In this document: in pieces, positions 1 to 12,232 of the stretch
Layout: each line of letters begins with the position of its first letter
Numbering within the stretch: position 1 is the first letter of the stretch
The notes under the pieces: model-generated
The model's database searches: none
What the model was told of the DNA's origin: nothing
Seen by the model: only the letters and a program-made list of their open reading frames with translations
DNA from: Trichaptum fuscoviolaceum
Taxonomy: Eukaryota; Basidiomycota; Agaricomycetes; Hymenochaetales; Trichaptaceae
Direction: 5' to 3'
Assembly: GCA_910574455.1 (NCBI GenBank)
Contig: CAJSYZ010000005.1
Span: forward strand, 4,898,001-4,962,000
DNA: 64,000 nt
Program-made: the position numbers and the translations under genes

Positions 1-3000
1 GTAAGGGGCCTTCGCCTAAGGATTAAGTGAAGGGACTGAGGAAGAAACCGAAATCTACAATCAACTCTGACCAGTCGAATGACATGAGGACGTTAACGCC
101 AATTAGAAAAGATAGCAGAACTGTCGCTTTGATAGTTGTAGGTTCAGCGAGGACATCTATCACGAGGCAGTTTCTAGCAAAGCCTGAGCAGTAGAATTAG
201 TCGCTAATGTTCAGAAGCCCTTTGACTCTGGTCAGCTGGCGACTTACTGTACGACCAATTCTTTCCCATGTTCACCCGATACATCGTCTACGATTTGATT
301 CGGAAGCAACGAAGAACGCCTTCGTTCCTTGTTTGATACCGTAGTTTCTCATCGCACAAAGTTGTGCATATAAACATCATCACCAGTCATCACGAAACAT
401 TTCCTTGTTTGTTGGCGAAAATCCTTATCCTTGATACTCTGTACTTATGTATGTACCGATGTAAGTACCTGAACCTACACATGTGAGAAAAATCGGCAGT
501 CAGCGAGGTTGAAAATATGCAGGACACATCGATACGTACTAAGACACAGCATGCCCGGGAACTATTGTATGACAAGTCGATACTTCGAACAATTCATTCG
601 CGGATGATCTACCCCACGGTCTCTACGCAATACCAGGTTGAAGAGGCCGAAGAACGAAAGGCACGATCTTCTGGACACGAGGCTATCGTACGTAATTGCC
701 TTTCCTAACATTAGGCACAAAATTGAATTATCAACTTTTTTATGGACCGGTCTCATCCCGGCCGGAAGCTTGAAGCCGGTAGAATGTCGGTAGAAACGGA
801 TTGTTTGGGGCACTCAGCCCGGGTCATGCATTACCAGCTGACACCAATGAGAGACCATACCGCCGTGCGGGGCACAGCGCAATACGAGCTCACTTTCAAC
901 AACCTGTGACTATCGGTTAGTTCGGTATAAACACTTTTCCGACAGGATAAGATCCTTCGAGCTTACGTTGTACGCCCTAGGCTGAATTTCAACCGGTTAG
1001 AGAAATGGAAGAAAGAAGGCAGTTGATTTTGTTTCCAGGCCGACTGCAACTGCAGCAAATGGCATCAGAACAGGGTTGCTAGAAACGCCACACACGTATA
1101 GTATACATTAGTGACCCTTACAGCGAGTCAAGCAGACTGGACTTTAGCAGAATGGACGCTATTGAGTTTGATAGCAGAAATCTATCCATGATAGTAGATA
1201 ATACTAAGTCAGCGCTGTTGAATGAGCTCCATTCGAAAAAAAGGTGACACACGGCGTAGTACTCCTATGAAACTTCGAGAAAGGGATAGTCGCCATTTGT
1301 TGTGAGAGGATGTCGCAGAAATGAATATGCTATGTTCACAGTCCGGGGCTAGCCTTGATACGCTAGAGACCATGGGAGCGAAACTGAATTGAGGAGAGTA
1401 AGGGGTATGTTCCTCCGACCTGGTAAGTGGCGAAGAAGAATTAGGAAGGCAAAGGCTCATGTGAAAATCTTCCGCTTCATCTGCAATCAAAGAACTAGGA
1501 TCAGCTTCCGAACGTCTTCATTCCACGCGGTAAAGAACCTTACTGACAATTCTCTTCCTATGCAGCTGCTGTATCTATTTTTTTCTGTCCGCTCAACGTC
1601 TGTGTGAATTGCTGCGGCCGAAAATCAATGTGATCGCTAAAAGAAACAAACGTAAGGAGTTTTGCATGAGCGAGGCGCCCTCACAGTTTCGTGGTCTTTG
1701 CATCTATTTGCAAGATAAGCTGTAACCACCGTGTCACGTCAGAGATCCGATTCATTAAGATAACACTAATCTTCTCACTGACGATGAGAATATATCGGGG
1801 TTTGATTCTTTAGCAAGGGCCGAGGCAGTGCGGTGTTACAGTGGGTGCCCCGATCACTAAGCGTTTGGTGAGAAATCGCCGCTCGAGTTGGAACGAAATA
1901 CACTCCCCAAATTATGAATGAAGTAAGTGTCACAAAGATAGGGCTCTTGACTACAAATCTGAGGCTGAGCCGAGTTTTCTCGGAGTTGCTACCGTTTCTT
2001 CATATGAAGAACAGCTTTCTACAGGGGCCATGCGCTCCTCATTACGCAATGACATTGAGCACCTACATATCGTTGTTAGCATGGCACACACTGCGTGACA
2101 CATGCACGGGAACAAAATCAGGGATCAGAGGAGACTGCGGCACCAAACAAGATGTTCAGAATAAGGAGGAAAAATAATACAGACAAACCTTCATTAACCC
2201 CGATGTTCGAATTCTGGCAGTCCCTAGGCAATGGAAGCTAATCTTGACCTCAGCCCATATGGGCAAACACAGCACTGGCAATAAGGGCACCAAAGATATA
2301 TGTTCCTCGAAACAAACAAAAGGTGTTGCTGCTCCCCTTCTTCGTTGCTTGAAACCGAGTGGAGATGCGGAAGCAATGTTATTGGTTAATTTTTCGAATG
2401 CATCCTGGCAAATTAGCGATTGACGGGTCGAAATTAATCGGTTGCAGAGGTACGACCTGTTCAGTTCACTTACGAATAAGATGGTGATGTACTATGGTCC
2501 CTTGGCAGTACAAGCGCCCCTATGTACTCCGAAGATATGATTCGACCTGCTTCAGCTCCGAATGCGTGAGGACTCGAAGAGAACTTAACTAATAATCTTT
2601 ATTCGCGTAACAATCATGGAGTGCGGAGAGCCTACGCAAATGTATTAGTCGCTATCATCGGCTTCAAGTGGCAAAGGGATAGTGACATCGAAAAATGCGA
2701 TGGGATTCACACAAGCCCTGCTGAATTCTTAGTAGTCGTAGACTCTTGAGACTTGAAAACAATGACAAGAAGCCATATATTTCGTCATTTCCGATTTCAT
2801 TATCAAGGAATAAAAACAGATGAGAAAGACGCACGAGGAATAGATTCGGCAATACCGAGGATATTCCACGAAGTGGCGCGAGGCAACGATTAACCAGCTC
2901 GTCGTAGCATTCACTGCCCCGTTGGGAAGATTTGGCAGTTGTCGGAGGTTACTGTACGGACCTACTTTTCGAAATGGTCAAGGGCTTCGGAGGAGCGACG

Positions 3001-3338
3001 CGGAAGTCCGCAACCCCAGCCGAGTGAAAGGTTCCAGAAGCAGCCTTCTTCTCGATGGCGATAGATTCCGCTCGCGCGACAACAAGGCATCACCAGAATA
3101 AAGTGAGCGTCCATGGTAACCAGCGCGCAAAGGTGGGGCTATGAAGGCCAGAATTATTGCTTGAGATCCAGATTAGATTTAGTCTTGGATTTTCGTAACA
3201 TTACGGGAGTAATCTTATTGCCAGTTTCTGCAGTCATCGTCGTTTCAAATAGCCATCTTCGCACTGGGAATAAGAAGATAAGAAGTAACAATACAACCCT
3301 AGATTACACAGCATGAGAGAAACACAGAGCCGGCGGAG
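1..3338. other. gene-poor stretch
   Basis: I see no credible gene here on either strand. The open frames are all under about 95 codons, start and stop at random, do not join through plausible introns and match no family I know. Composition is mixed, without simple repeats, and I found no terminal repeats. It could be intergenic DNA or strongly decayed old sequence. Confidence 0.4.
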
Positions 3339-3914
3339 TTATGACGCTGGATCATGCAGTACTGCCAGTATGTAGTGTTTATCTGTGTGAACATAATTAA
3401 ATAAACAAGTGGTTTTGAGGTGAAAGGCCACGGACGCACCAGGTGTAATCATAAGTTCATGTCTCCGCGTTCTGATTCGCATGAAGCGTACTTCGTCCTT
3501 TACAAAGAATTTAGACACGTTTACCAGGAAGATCAAATGTGTCCACTCACTGCATCAGCCCCATCGGCCCCAACCTCCTCAAGTCCTCCTCTCACCGCCT
3601 CTACAATCTTTGCTACTGCGCTAGCATATTTCTTTCCCTGCTCTCCTTCGAACACGACCCCGGAATGTCGTATGATACTCGCAGGTGTCCCACAAGACAG
3701 AAGAATATATCCTAAAACTGTTCGGTGAGATGAAAACATGCTTAAAGTCTGTTCAAGTTCAGGAGGTGTGACTAGAGTCGTGGAGGCTGGGGCAGATGAC
3801 CGTTGGGCCACAGGGAAAGATGCAGACGGCGAAGGAGTTGTCGGAGATACACCAGTCTTTCAAAAGCATGATCAGAGTTCATTGTGCTTAGAATGATATG
3901 AACATAAGTACCAT
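3339..3914 (-). CDS. Roadblock/LC7 dynein light chain (DYNLRB-like)
   Basis: Small dynein light chain of the roadblock/LC7 family, which binds the dynein intermediate chain as a dimer and supports microtubule transport. Proposed exons on the minus strand: 3912..3914, 3551..3856, 3440..3497, 3339..3382, giving 136 aa. The core carries the family pattern: a helix with PELEQTL, a strand with SIIRHSGVVFEG, a helix around KIVEAVRGGLEEV, then VRFMRIRTRRHELMITPD and a final strand ILAVLHDP, much like the human RIRSKKNEIMVAPDKDY region. The internal introns (53 and 57 bp) close in phase. The main exon has no in-frame ATG. The best start is an ATG directly followed by a GT donor (GTACTT), so exon 1 would be the start codon alone with a 55-bp intron. 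The N-terminal ~30 residues are Ser/Pro-rich. It is divergent from the JHD1-like gene. The family is sure; the exact start is inferred. Confidence 0.88.
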
Positions 3915-4404
3915 TTTTTTGCGTGAGCGAAGGGGAAAAGAGTGTGAGTTGAGTTGGATAGCATGCTAGTAACCTAATGAGGAACTTGAAGCTAGTACTG
4001 GTATGGCAACTTGAACTGGTAGTCACGGTAGTAGTCACGGTACTAAAGTTTGTTCGTGACAAATGAAGGAAAAATAACGCGTCAATAACGCGTACTACTA
4101 GTAGCATAACTTCCTCAACTTTCTATTTCAACGGAACCTACCTGAATTAAAATTGATTTTGTCGTTTCTAGTACGAGATTCAAAGCGCCATCTCCAATGG
4201 CAAGACTCGGATTTGGTTGTAAGCTCAAAATAATCATGATTTTACCCGGCGCCTAGGCTGAGGCTGATGCTTAGTAAGCTTCAACTTTCCGACTTCAAGT
4301 CAACAACTTCAAGTTGAAGCAGGTTGAAGCATTCATTTTCAAAGCGTAGCACCCGTAGGACCATAGGACCAAGTACCGTCCCGTGTTCACCATTGCCTTG
4401 AACT
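3915..4404. promoter_or_regulatory. divergent promoter region with two ACGCGT boxes
   Basis: The 490 bp between the dynein light chain (-) and JHD1 (+) must hold both promoters. Two copies of ACGCGT, at 4077-4082 and 4088-4093, lie 11 bp apart. In yeasts this hexamer is the MluI cell-cycle box bound by MBF; that role here is inference. A short direct repeat (GTAGTCACGGTA type, 4019-4041) lies nearby, and a CAACTTCAAGTTGAAG inverted repeat lies around 4302-4325. No TATA box was clearly recognised. Confidence 0.35.
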
Positions 4405-6641
4405 ATGCCTCCTAGGTCGCGAAAGAGGAAGAGCCATGTCTCCAACAGCTCCGAAGTAGCGTCTGATCATGAATCAAGCACAGAACATGGCTTAGATAGC
4501 TCAAAGATAGGAACGGCGAAGGAATTATGCCCCCAATGCAAGGTCGATGCCAATGAAGACGGCACAACAGTTGCAGTCAAAGAGGATTGGGTTAGATGTG
4601 ATGCATGCAAAGTCTGGTTTCATTGGCGTTGTGCAGGTGAAGGCGATGATCTGGAGACAATCGACAAATGGTAAACAAACACGAATGTGCGCGAAACGTT
4701 AGCTCATCTTCTGTAGGTTCTGCAGGCCTTGTCGAGATGCAGATGTGCGACGTGTAATAACAAGAAAACCACCCGCTCGGAAATCGGCCCGCAAAAAGGC
4801 TCCCCGAGACTATGCGAACTTGCACAATGGAATCCTACCTCAGACGTCCGAGAAAGGTCCTGGTACGGACAGCTGGCTTGCGTTGCTTCAGGAGAAAGAG
4901 AAGTCAGGTGTAATTGTCGTGTCTGACTCTTTTCGTCGTATGAAGGGAAATGAGGTGACATTGGACTGGCTGAACGAAGACGACGAAGCGATGAAGGAAC
5001 CTATCGTCATAGAGAGCACGGAAGGCCTGGGAATGAAGATGCCCCCGGAGGGACTGACGGTCGATGATGTTGCAAAGCTTGTTGGGGAAGATGCGCCTGT
5101 TGAGGTCATGGGTGAGCTTTATCAGAGTGGGTGTTTTACTCAACTGATAGGTTTCAAGATGTCCCGACACAGACCAACACGCCAGGTTACACGCTTGGGA
5201 AATGGGCTGCATACTATCGTACACCACCTTCGGAAAGAGAAAAGATCCTCAATGTCATTTCTCTTGAAGTATCAGACACGGAGCTCGGTGCACAAATCTT
5301 ACCACCGCGCCTTGTGCGAGAAATAGATTGGGTCGAGAAATATTGGCCAGCCAACAAACGAGGGAAAGGACATGCTTATCCGAAGGTTCAGTTGTATTGT
5401 CTTATGGGCGTCTCAAATGCCTGGACAGATTGGCACATTGACTTTGCTGGATCTTCCGTCTATTACCATATTTTCTCTGGTTCAAAAGTATGTTCGCTGT
5501 TATCTTTTCAACTCCTACTGATGGGATATGCACAGGTCTTCTATTTCATAGAGCCAACACCAGCTAACTTATCGGCGTACGAACGGTGGTCGGGCTCAGC
5601 TCTACAAATGAACACGTGGCTGGGTGATCTTGTCGACAAGGTTGTGAAAGTTGAATTGAAGGCCGGAAATACAATGATCATTCCTACCGGATGGATTCAT
5701 GCAGTTGTATGTTTTGAGCATTCCTGTGATCTCTACATCTTTTGATTTCTTTCAGTTCACTCCTAGTGACACGCTCGTTTTCGGAGGCAATTTCCTTCAT
5801 TCGTATAATATTCCTACCCGTGCGTCAGTCTGCGTTAGCACAAAAGAAGCATTCTCATTCATTTACAGAACTCCGTGTTCGCGAAATTGAAGTAGCGACA
5901 CACGTTCCTAAGAAGTTTCGCTTCCCATTCTTCAAGAAGTTCGTGATGTCGAACCTTTTCTCCCTCGATATTTGACTAAAAATCAACAGGCTCTGTTGGT
6001 ATGTCGCCGATTCGACACTACGCTCTCTGAAAGCTCGCGAAGAGTTCCCTCCGCGCGTTTTGGATTCTCTTAAGTCACTTTGTACGTTCCTCATGACTGA
6101 AGTACATGCTATCGAGCGAGGGGACGAGCAGCGGAAGAAGGAAGCGCGCGACCAGGTTCCAGGTGATCGCATCCGGGACGCACCAGCTTTAGCACGTGAA
6201 TTACGCTGGCGACTTCGAATGGCAGCTAATGGGACTAGCGACAGTGAAGGTAGCGACGCTGACATCACCGATGATCGACGGAGTGGTGTAAAGAGGAAAC
6301 GTGGTTCTACGATCAGCAAGGTTAAGGAGGATCATAACATTGACGAGCATAGCTCAAGGTTCAAAAATTTTGTACCGAAAAAGTGGGACGCGTACAACGT
6401 GAGCTCTGTGGCCCAAGGAAAGTCGAAACACAAGATATTAGGCTCAACTGAAGGGGCCGAATGGACCAAGCCATGGATGGAGTGGGTTGAAGAACAGGAA
6501 AAGATGGACGTTGATCAAGGGGCAGGCGCAGACGTTGATAGGAAGTATGAGGTTCTTGTCCGTGTTCGTAAGACGGCTAATGGTATCGAACGACAAAAGA
6601 TAGAGAGAACAGTGGAGATTTGGGACATTCCAGTCCCATGA
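4405..6641 (+). CDS. JHD1: PHD-JmjC histone demethylase, KDM2/JHD1 type
   Basis: Nuclear Fe(II)/2-oxoglutarate histone lysine demethylase of the JHD1/KDM2 family, known for removing methyl groups from H3K36. Exons: 4405..4670, 4717..5111, 5159..5487, 5536..5706, 5756..5819, 5869..5938, 5990..6641; all phases close, giving 648 aa. An N-terminal PHD finger has C42, C45, C65, C68, H73, C76, C91 and C94. The JmjC core has the iron ligands H313 and D315 (WHIDFAG) and H402 (GGNFLHSYN), with GWIHAVFTP between them. After the JmjC fold comes CWYV and a helical region, then an acidic Ser/Asp-rich linker with a basic KRKRG patch (possible nuclear signal). The C-terminal ~100 residues are unfamiliar. 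Neighbours are a divergent dynein light chain and a convergent decarboxylase 141 bp downstream. All catalytic residues are present, so it should be active. Confidence 0.95.
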
Positions 6642-6782
6642 AAGGCGTATCTAGGGTTATTGATATGTTATTTGTGGTTTGTGTAATTGTACATTCGGGT
6701 ACTGCTATTCGTTATAAATTGTTATCATAGCCTACAGAGCACCGCATTGACTTTCATTCCAACTTCAAACAATAGTCCAGCA

Positions 6783-8339
6783 TCAAGCCATAACTCCAAT
6801 AGAGTCACCCACCTAAAGCACGTCAAAATAATTCTCGAAGACCTAAACGAAAGAATAGCTTACATGAACAAGAGTCTCCAAAGCATGATCAGAATTTGTC
6901 CGAAGGTCGTCGTCAAATCTAAGTACTTTGTAAGAAACAGCACAAAGGAACTCAAGATGCCGTACTTTATCAAACCAGCCGGAAACACTGTCACCACTGT
7001 GCTTCCGCCGTACGCAAACCACCCGAGCTCCTCGCCTTTGTCTACTTTATCCCCAACCTTCTTGCTCCATCCTATCGCACCTACAAGCAGTGCACCAATG
7101 GCGGCAAACGCAACGATCTGACCGCTCTCCTCGTGCTTGATGTACATCACACTGCGCTTATTAGCAGTAAAAACGTCAAAGTTGACTTCAGTCACTGCTT
7201 GAGGGTTGACGGTATAATAAGTGCCCGAGATGTCGACAGGGCTAGATACAAGAGTACCAGTGAGTGGAGAATGGAAGCGATGATAATCTGCAGGAGCAAG
7301 GCGAAAGATGGCCAGTGAAGGACTCGAAGGCGCATCGAGCGGAAATGGACTATCGGAGGAGACGGTCTCGGACTTCGAGCCTGTGAGAAGTCGTGAGATC
7401 GTAAACTCGTCGCCCTTAATCCTGAGGTTTTATATTGTAAATAATAAAACTCGAAACAGAACGAAGCTCTCGTTTGAACCACTGTGACTGACCAAAACTT
7501 CTCAGCTTCTTCCACAGTCTGAAACACCGTCACACGGCAATCGGCTGCCGAGCAAAATGCTCGCGGATCTGGATTCTGGACAGGGCGAGCACCTGGCTTG
7601 AGTTTTCTGCAGAACGACTATCAGATCAGGCTCCCTTCAAGATAGGATATGCTCACCGAGAGAAAAACTCGTTAAAGGTCTTGTATGATGACAGGTCTTG
7701 CTCCAACAGTTCAGATGTGTCGATTTTGTACGATTGAATGAAGGATGGAATTGATTTTGTACTCTCAGCTGAATCGTAGATAGCGCCTTGCTGAGAACAA
7801 AAATGCGGTTAATTTTGAACGACCATGCAGTTAATGAAGTTACCTTCACAGATTGCTCACGTAAAATCTTCTCAACCTTCCCCGATTCCAGAAGCTTGAC
7901 TTGTTCCCTTCCACAGAAAAGCAAGTGCATGCCGATTCTGGTAGTCGGTTATGTCAGGTGGGTATCAATGCATGCAAGGATGAGCAACATACTGACCTTT
8001 CATACAGCGGCATGCTTTCAAAGAATTTATCCGACCCGGGTGGCTTGCTTGGGTTTCGGAGGGCAACGAAGTTACCTACATGGTATTTGGCTGCCAGCTT
8101 CTCAAATCCAGGTATAAGGTTCTCAAGCCACTTGTGGCGCTTCGAGTGTCCCGCCTCGTGAGTTTCGTCGATATCTCCGTGCGAGTGAATCGAGTGTGCA
8201 ACGTCTGTGGGACCATTGTCGCTGCTCTGCACGGCTGCCACTAGAGCTTGCGCTCCCATGCTCGCGTCTATAAAATTTATGAAAGTCGTTCTAGCATGTT
8301 ATAGTTCCAGTACTCGCCTGTCTCAGTGGAGGATGCCAT
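6783..8339 (-). CDS. Phosphatidylserine decarboxylase family protein
   Basis: Pyruvoyl-dependent phosphatidylserine decarboxylase, expected to convert phosphatidylserine to phosphatidylethanolamine. Exons on the minus strand: 8318..8339, 7997..8267, 7844..7937, 7657..7790, 7493..7606, 6966..7421, 6864..6918, 6783..6812; all phases close, 391 aa. The self-cleavage site is FAYGGST, with Ser about 352 becoming the pyruvoyl group. The other triad members are Asp ~196 (CSAADCRV) and His ~262 (YHRFHSPLTG). The C-terminus ETLVHVGDSIG is typical. No mitochondrial presequence or membrane segment is obvious, so it resembles the soluble fungal group more than mitochondrial PSD1. The first intron has a GC donor (CAG|GCGAGT), required by the reading frame. 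A related fungal group decarboxylates other substrates (for example PsiD on tryptophan), so the substrate is inferred. Confidence 0.9.
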
Positions 8340-11300
8340 GGTGTCGGGTAAAAGGGCAATTTGCATACTGACGTCTCTTTATAGCTGCTGCGTGTTCTAA
8401 TCTTAGAGTGTATCAGTATATTTTTAGCTCGGAATAATTTAGAAGCACCACCTACTATTTATATCCATAAAATACATAGCACCATTGGCACGCAATTGCA
8501 ACCTTTTACGGGTCTTAAACCCATAACACGACTCTTCGCTTTAGGCAGAATAATTGTCAATACAATCGTGTATTTGCGTAGGAGTATGTATCTGTGAAAT
8601 ATAACAAGGTAAGTACATGAAATAATATTTACGGCTTATCTTTGAATCATTTTCATATTGATAATGACGGACCCAACGATTCGGTGATCAAGATCTGAGA
8701 CTCCACTTACAGTAGACGTAGTCCATCTGATTAGGTATGCCTGTCTTGATATCGTAGGTGGATAATGTACTCATGATATCAATATGACACGGCCAATGAT
8801 CTACGATACAATGGTCCGCGCGATGTCCACCATCCTTTGACGATGAGCCACAAGACTCGTAACCACCGGAAAGGAAGGAAGAAACTAACTGACACAATGG
8901 ACAGCAGAGAGAATTTGCTAGAGGTGACGGAGATACATGCAGACAACTGGCAAGCGTGAGTAAGGTCTATGAGAGAACGGAGGGTTTTCAGCTTACAGTA
9001 CTAGTAACTGTGGCAAGGGCCACACGGAAAGCACAAGTTGACGCCCGCATATTGATTCGTGTGCGCACGAGGCTAACGCGCTGTTATTAAACTTTGTCCA
9101 CCTTGAAGATTTAGCCCCCTTAAGACCCATCAACGTATCAATAATGCCTTACATTCCATCGATCTTGAGAGGTGCCACCGTCTTGTGGTTTGAACAATGA
9201 GCTCGTTTAGAGCTACAGTAGCCTGCTAAGGAAGAAATGGTGTTTGTGTTCGACAATGCTTTGACATCGAGTGCTACTTTTGTAAAACCGACCTACGCCA
9301 ACAAGCAGGACTCGCATTCAATGCCCAGATGCATCGTGAGAGCTAGTGAGAGGCTGAGTACAGCCACTTTCATGGAGCATTCAATTCTATCAGCGAAATA
9401 GGATTTCATCAATCACTGTACAACGATGATGTGAAGGAGGCTCACATAAGAAGTTGCCTGATCTATTTTTCAATACCCCATTCGTCGGAGAGTTCAAGCA
9501 CCGCGGTTTATGAGAGGCGGTGATAGCCATGGTTGACAGTGCGAGAGCGTAGAAATGCTTCTGTCCGGCGGGTTCGCGGGCATCCGATAACTAGTACGTC
9601 TCGAATGCGAGTGTAACCCGAACCACCTGCCACCACTTGCAGCCCTTGTACAGTTAGAATTGTTACTTGACCAGATGGCACTCAAATGAAGCCAATTCAA
9701 AGTGGGGGAGTGAGAGGTAGATTAGAAGCTGGTAAGCAATCTCTCCTGAGCAAGTACCTATGGTCCACATGCTCATGAAAACGGATTCGAACGCTAGAAG
9801 CTCGTGTCTCCGATATAAGCAACGAGCCGAGGAAAGGGCGAAATAGTATCATGGAGTACACCGTGGAGTCCACGCTTATACTTGGTATGTGTGAGGCAGT
9901 TGTAAGACTGAGCCTTGATAACTTCAGGTTGAAGTACGGTCGTAAGTCTTTCAGCAGGAATTCCGTCGCTCTAGGCAGCAAAAAACGCCTCGAAGCCGCT
10001 GACTAAGCAACTTGAAAAGAAGCCCATGCCCGGGCCACCGATGTCACACTCTTTCTGGCCGCCCCTCCATCTCCTTCAGACGTGCACTTCGAAAACTAGC
10101 GCCTAATCGGTGCTCGTTGATTGTGCTAAAAAAGCTCTTCGGATCTCAGAGCTTTGCAAGTAACGAAATGACTGCACTACGAGTAAATCAACTGTGCACA
10201 TTCGCCACGTTGAAACCAGCGTTTATGGACATCGTTTATTGCATGACCAACTTGAAGACACGCGCGGGCCTTCGTAACCAGACCTGGTAGGCTACGGGCC
10301 TGTAGCATCTTAGGAGACCTTATGATATCTGCTTCGTTTCCTTTCAGTTACGCGATTTCAAGGGCACATCAAACCCGTATCATCCGCTTTGGCTCCATCG
10401 GCGGTTTCGTCTTCTCAAACGATCTTCCGAGGACCACACGTACTATACGGTCAGCTTCCTTTCTCTCTATCACACGCGAAACTGCATAACCAAAGCTTCG
10501 AAGTCATGTCTTTCGGCGCTATTTCCGCAGCCTCTTGAGAATGACTGAGTTTCTTACCAGTGGCTTGAGAGCAAAGAACGGGAAACTAGTCGTCCGATGA
10601 AAGTACGTACTTCTATATCAAATTGTAGAGGACGACGATAGAAAGCTTATAAAGGCTTTCAAAATTGACTTTATTTAGAGATACGCAGAACTGTATGCCG
10701 GTATCTCCGATCCACGGAAGGATGCTGTACTTTTCCACGGGTCGTGTAGATCGACCATAGTGTGCCTTATACAGCAAACTCTCAAACTACACGTATCTGC
10801 TTCTATCTTTTCGGTGTGTAAGCCTGAACATGCACTTCTAGTCTTCTTGCTATTCTCGCTCTTCCAGAAGGAATAGTCTGTCTGGTAGCTTCTTTGAGTC
10901 CTACCCCAACCCCAGGCTGGTTATGCGTCCTTTACTACATCAATTTTTCCCTGGAGGACTTACCTCATGCAGGCTCTCATCACGTCCACGATGCTGTGGC
11001 ATGTCTTCACCTACATGCAAACTTTCAACCCGCGGCAATTACACGCTGCAACGAGCCTGCTTATTCTATTCTTTGCGTACTTACGGCACGTACTTAACCT
11101 TCTCTATGACTCGAAGAGACACTGATTTAATCTGCTATTCCGGCGCCTCCTACCTTGGAGGTTCTGGTTGATATGTCGGGATAATGTCAGAAAGTCAGAC
11201 AGCCATTGCAAAGAGTGTAACCACATATGCCCAGTGGCCTTCACAATTTCCGCATATGTTCGAAAATGCATCATTGAAGAGAAATCGAGCGGAGCATGAT

Positions 11301-12232
11301 CCATGTGTTTATGTGGGAAAAGTGGAACAGAAATTTATCGCACCCTGGCCTGGCCCTTATTCATTGAGCACGAAGGCACAGCCATGGCGAGTCTATTCAG
11401 CAGTCCCAAGCTATGAAATAGGTGTGTAGATATTACTTTTTATACCCATGGTATGCTGATGACAATATAACGATGGCGGCCCATGACTATGAAACAGATG
11501 ACTTCGTAGTGCAGGTCGTATATTCAGCGTCCTTGGCTGTGAGTTCCCGCTTTCCGCATCTGGAGTATCTATTCCGGGATATCGATGTATTCGTTCCGCC
11601 GCTCGCTACACCATAGGGCATGAGTACAGAAAGTCCAGCTCACTCAAAGCATGTGCCCTGGTCTCTGAGAACGCCGAATGTGGTGTATCGGGGTTGAAGG
11701 AGCCCGAGCCACGCATGACGTTCTTCGTGCGAGGTCAAGAGTCCAAAGATGTCGGAAATGAGCGACGAGCGTTCACAGCAACAGAATTGACAGCTCCCTT
11801 AACAATAGGCGTTCCTCGAAAAGTACAAGAGAGTACGCCACCTGCCGCCGTTAAGTAATGTTCTCAGGGGTTTTGTTCGACTGTATATCTTTGACACTTC
11901 AAATTAAAGCTAAAAGGCAAATCCGAGGATTTAGGTGGAAGCATTCATATCATGATGGTACGGCACGTAGCTTTCCGGTTCTAAATACAGATTGGCGTTT
12001 GCTACAGTGCAATCTGTCTCGGTGTCAAATTTGTTTCTTCGAACTTTCTTGCTATGCTTCCTTGGAGCAGTCGGCCCTGTGATGTAGACGGTCACGGTGT
12101 CCGGGCCAAGAAAACAGGATATATATTTAAGTACGTTCTGCCAGCTCTCTATGAACCATGCTTGCGTTACGAGCTGCCCGTCTGCAGAGTTTCCCCCCGT
12201 CGAGCTTCGCCCGTATATTCCTTCGGACAAGC
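8340..12232. other. gene-poor stretch of 3.9 kb
   Basis: Between the decarboxylase and the methyltransferase I find no complete gene. Short open frames occur on both strands but none joins into a recognisable protein, apart from the UstYa-like fragment at 8697-8897 listed separately. No terminal repeats, tandem repeats or transposon coding sequence were seen. The stretch may contain promoters of both flanking genes and decayed gene remnants. Confidence 0.4.
8697..8897 (-). pseudogene. possible DUF3328/UstYa-like gene fragment
   Basis: A minus-strand open segment encodes, in order, a HRADHC cluster, WPCHIDI, a STLSTYD segment and IPNQMDYVY, and then meets a perfect GTAAGT donor (8691-8696 region). 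This order recalls the end of DUF3328 (UstYa-type) oxidase domains: a His-His-Cys motif, a Cys-x-x-Asp segment, then Tyr and a Pro-containing loop before a His-x-Cys. The spacing of the first motif is HxxxHC rather than the usual HxxHC, and I could not find the other exons or the N-terminal membrane segment. Treat it as a weak resemblance; it may be a decayed copy or chance. Confidence 0.25.

Noticed and set aside
6860..7121. Plus-strand frame of 144 codons (6687-7121)
   Set aside because: Antisense to the last exons of the decarboxylase, which carry the GGST processing site.
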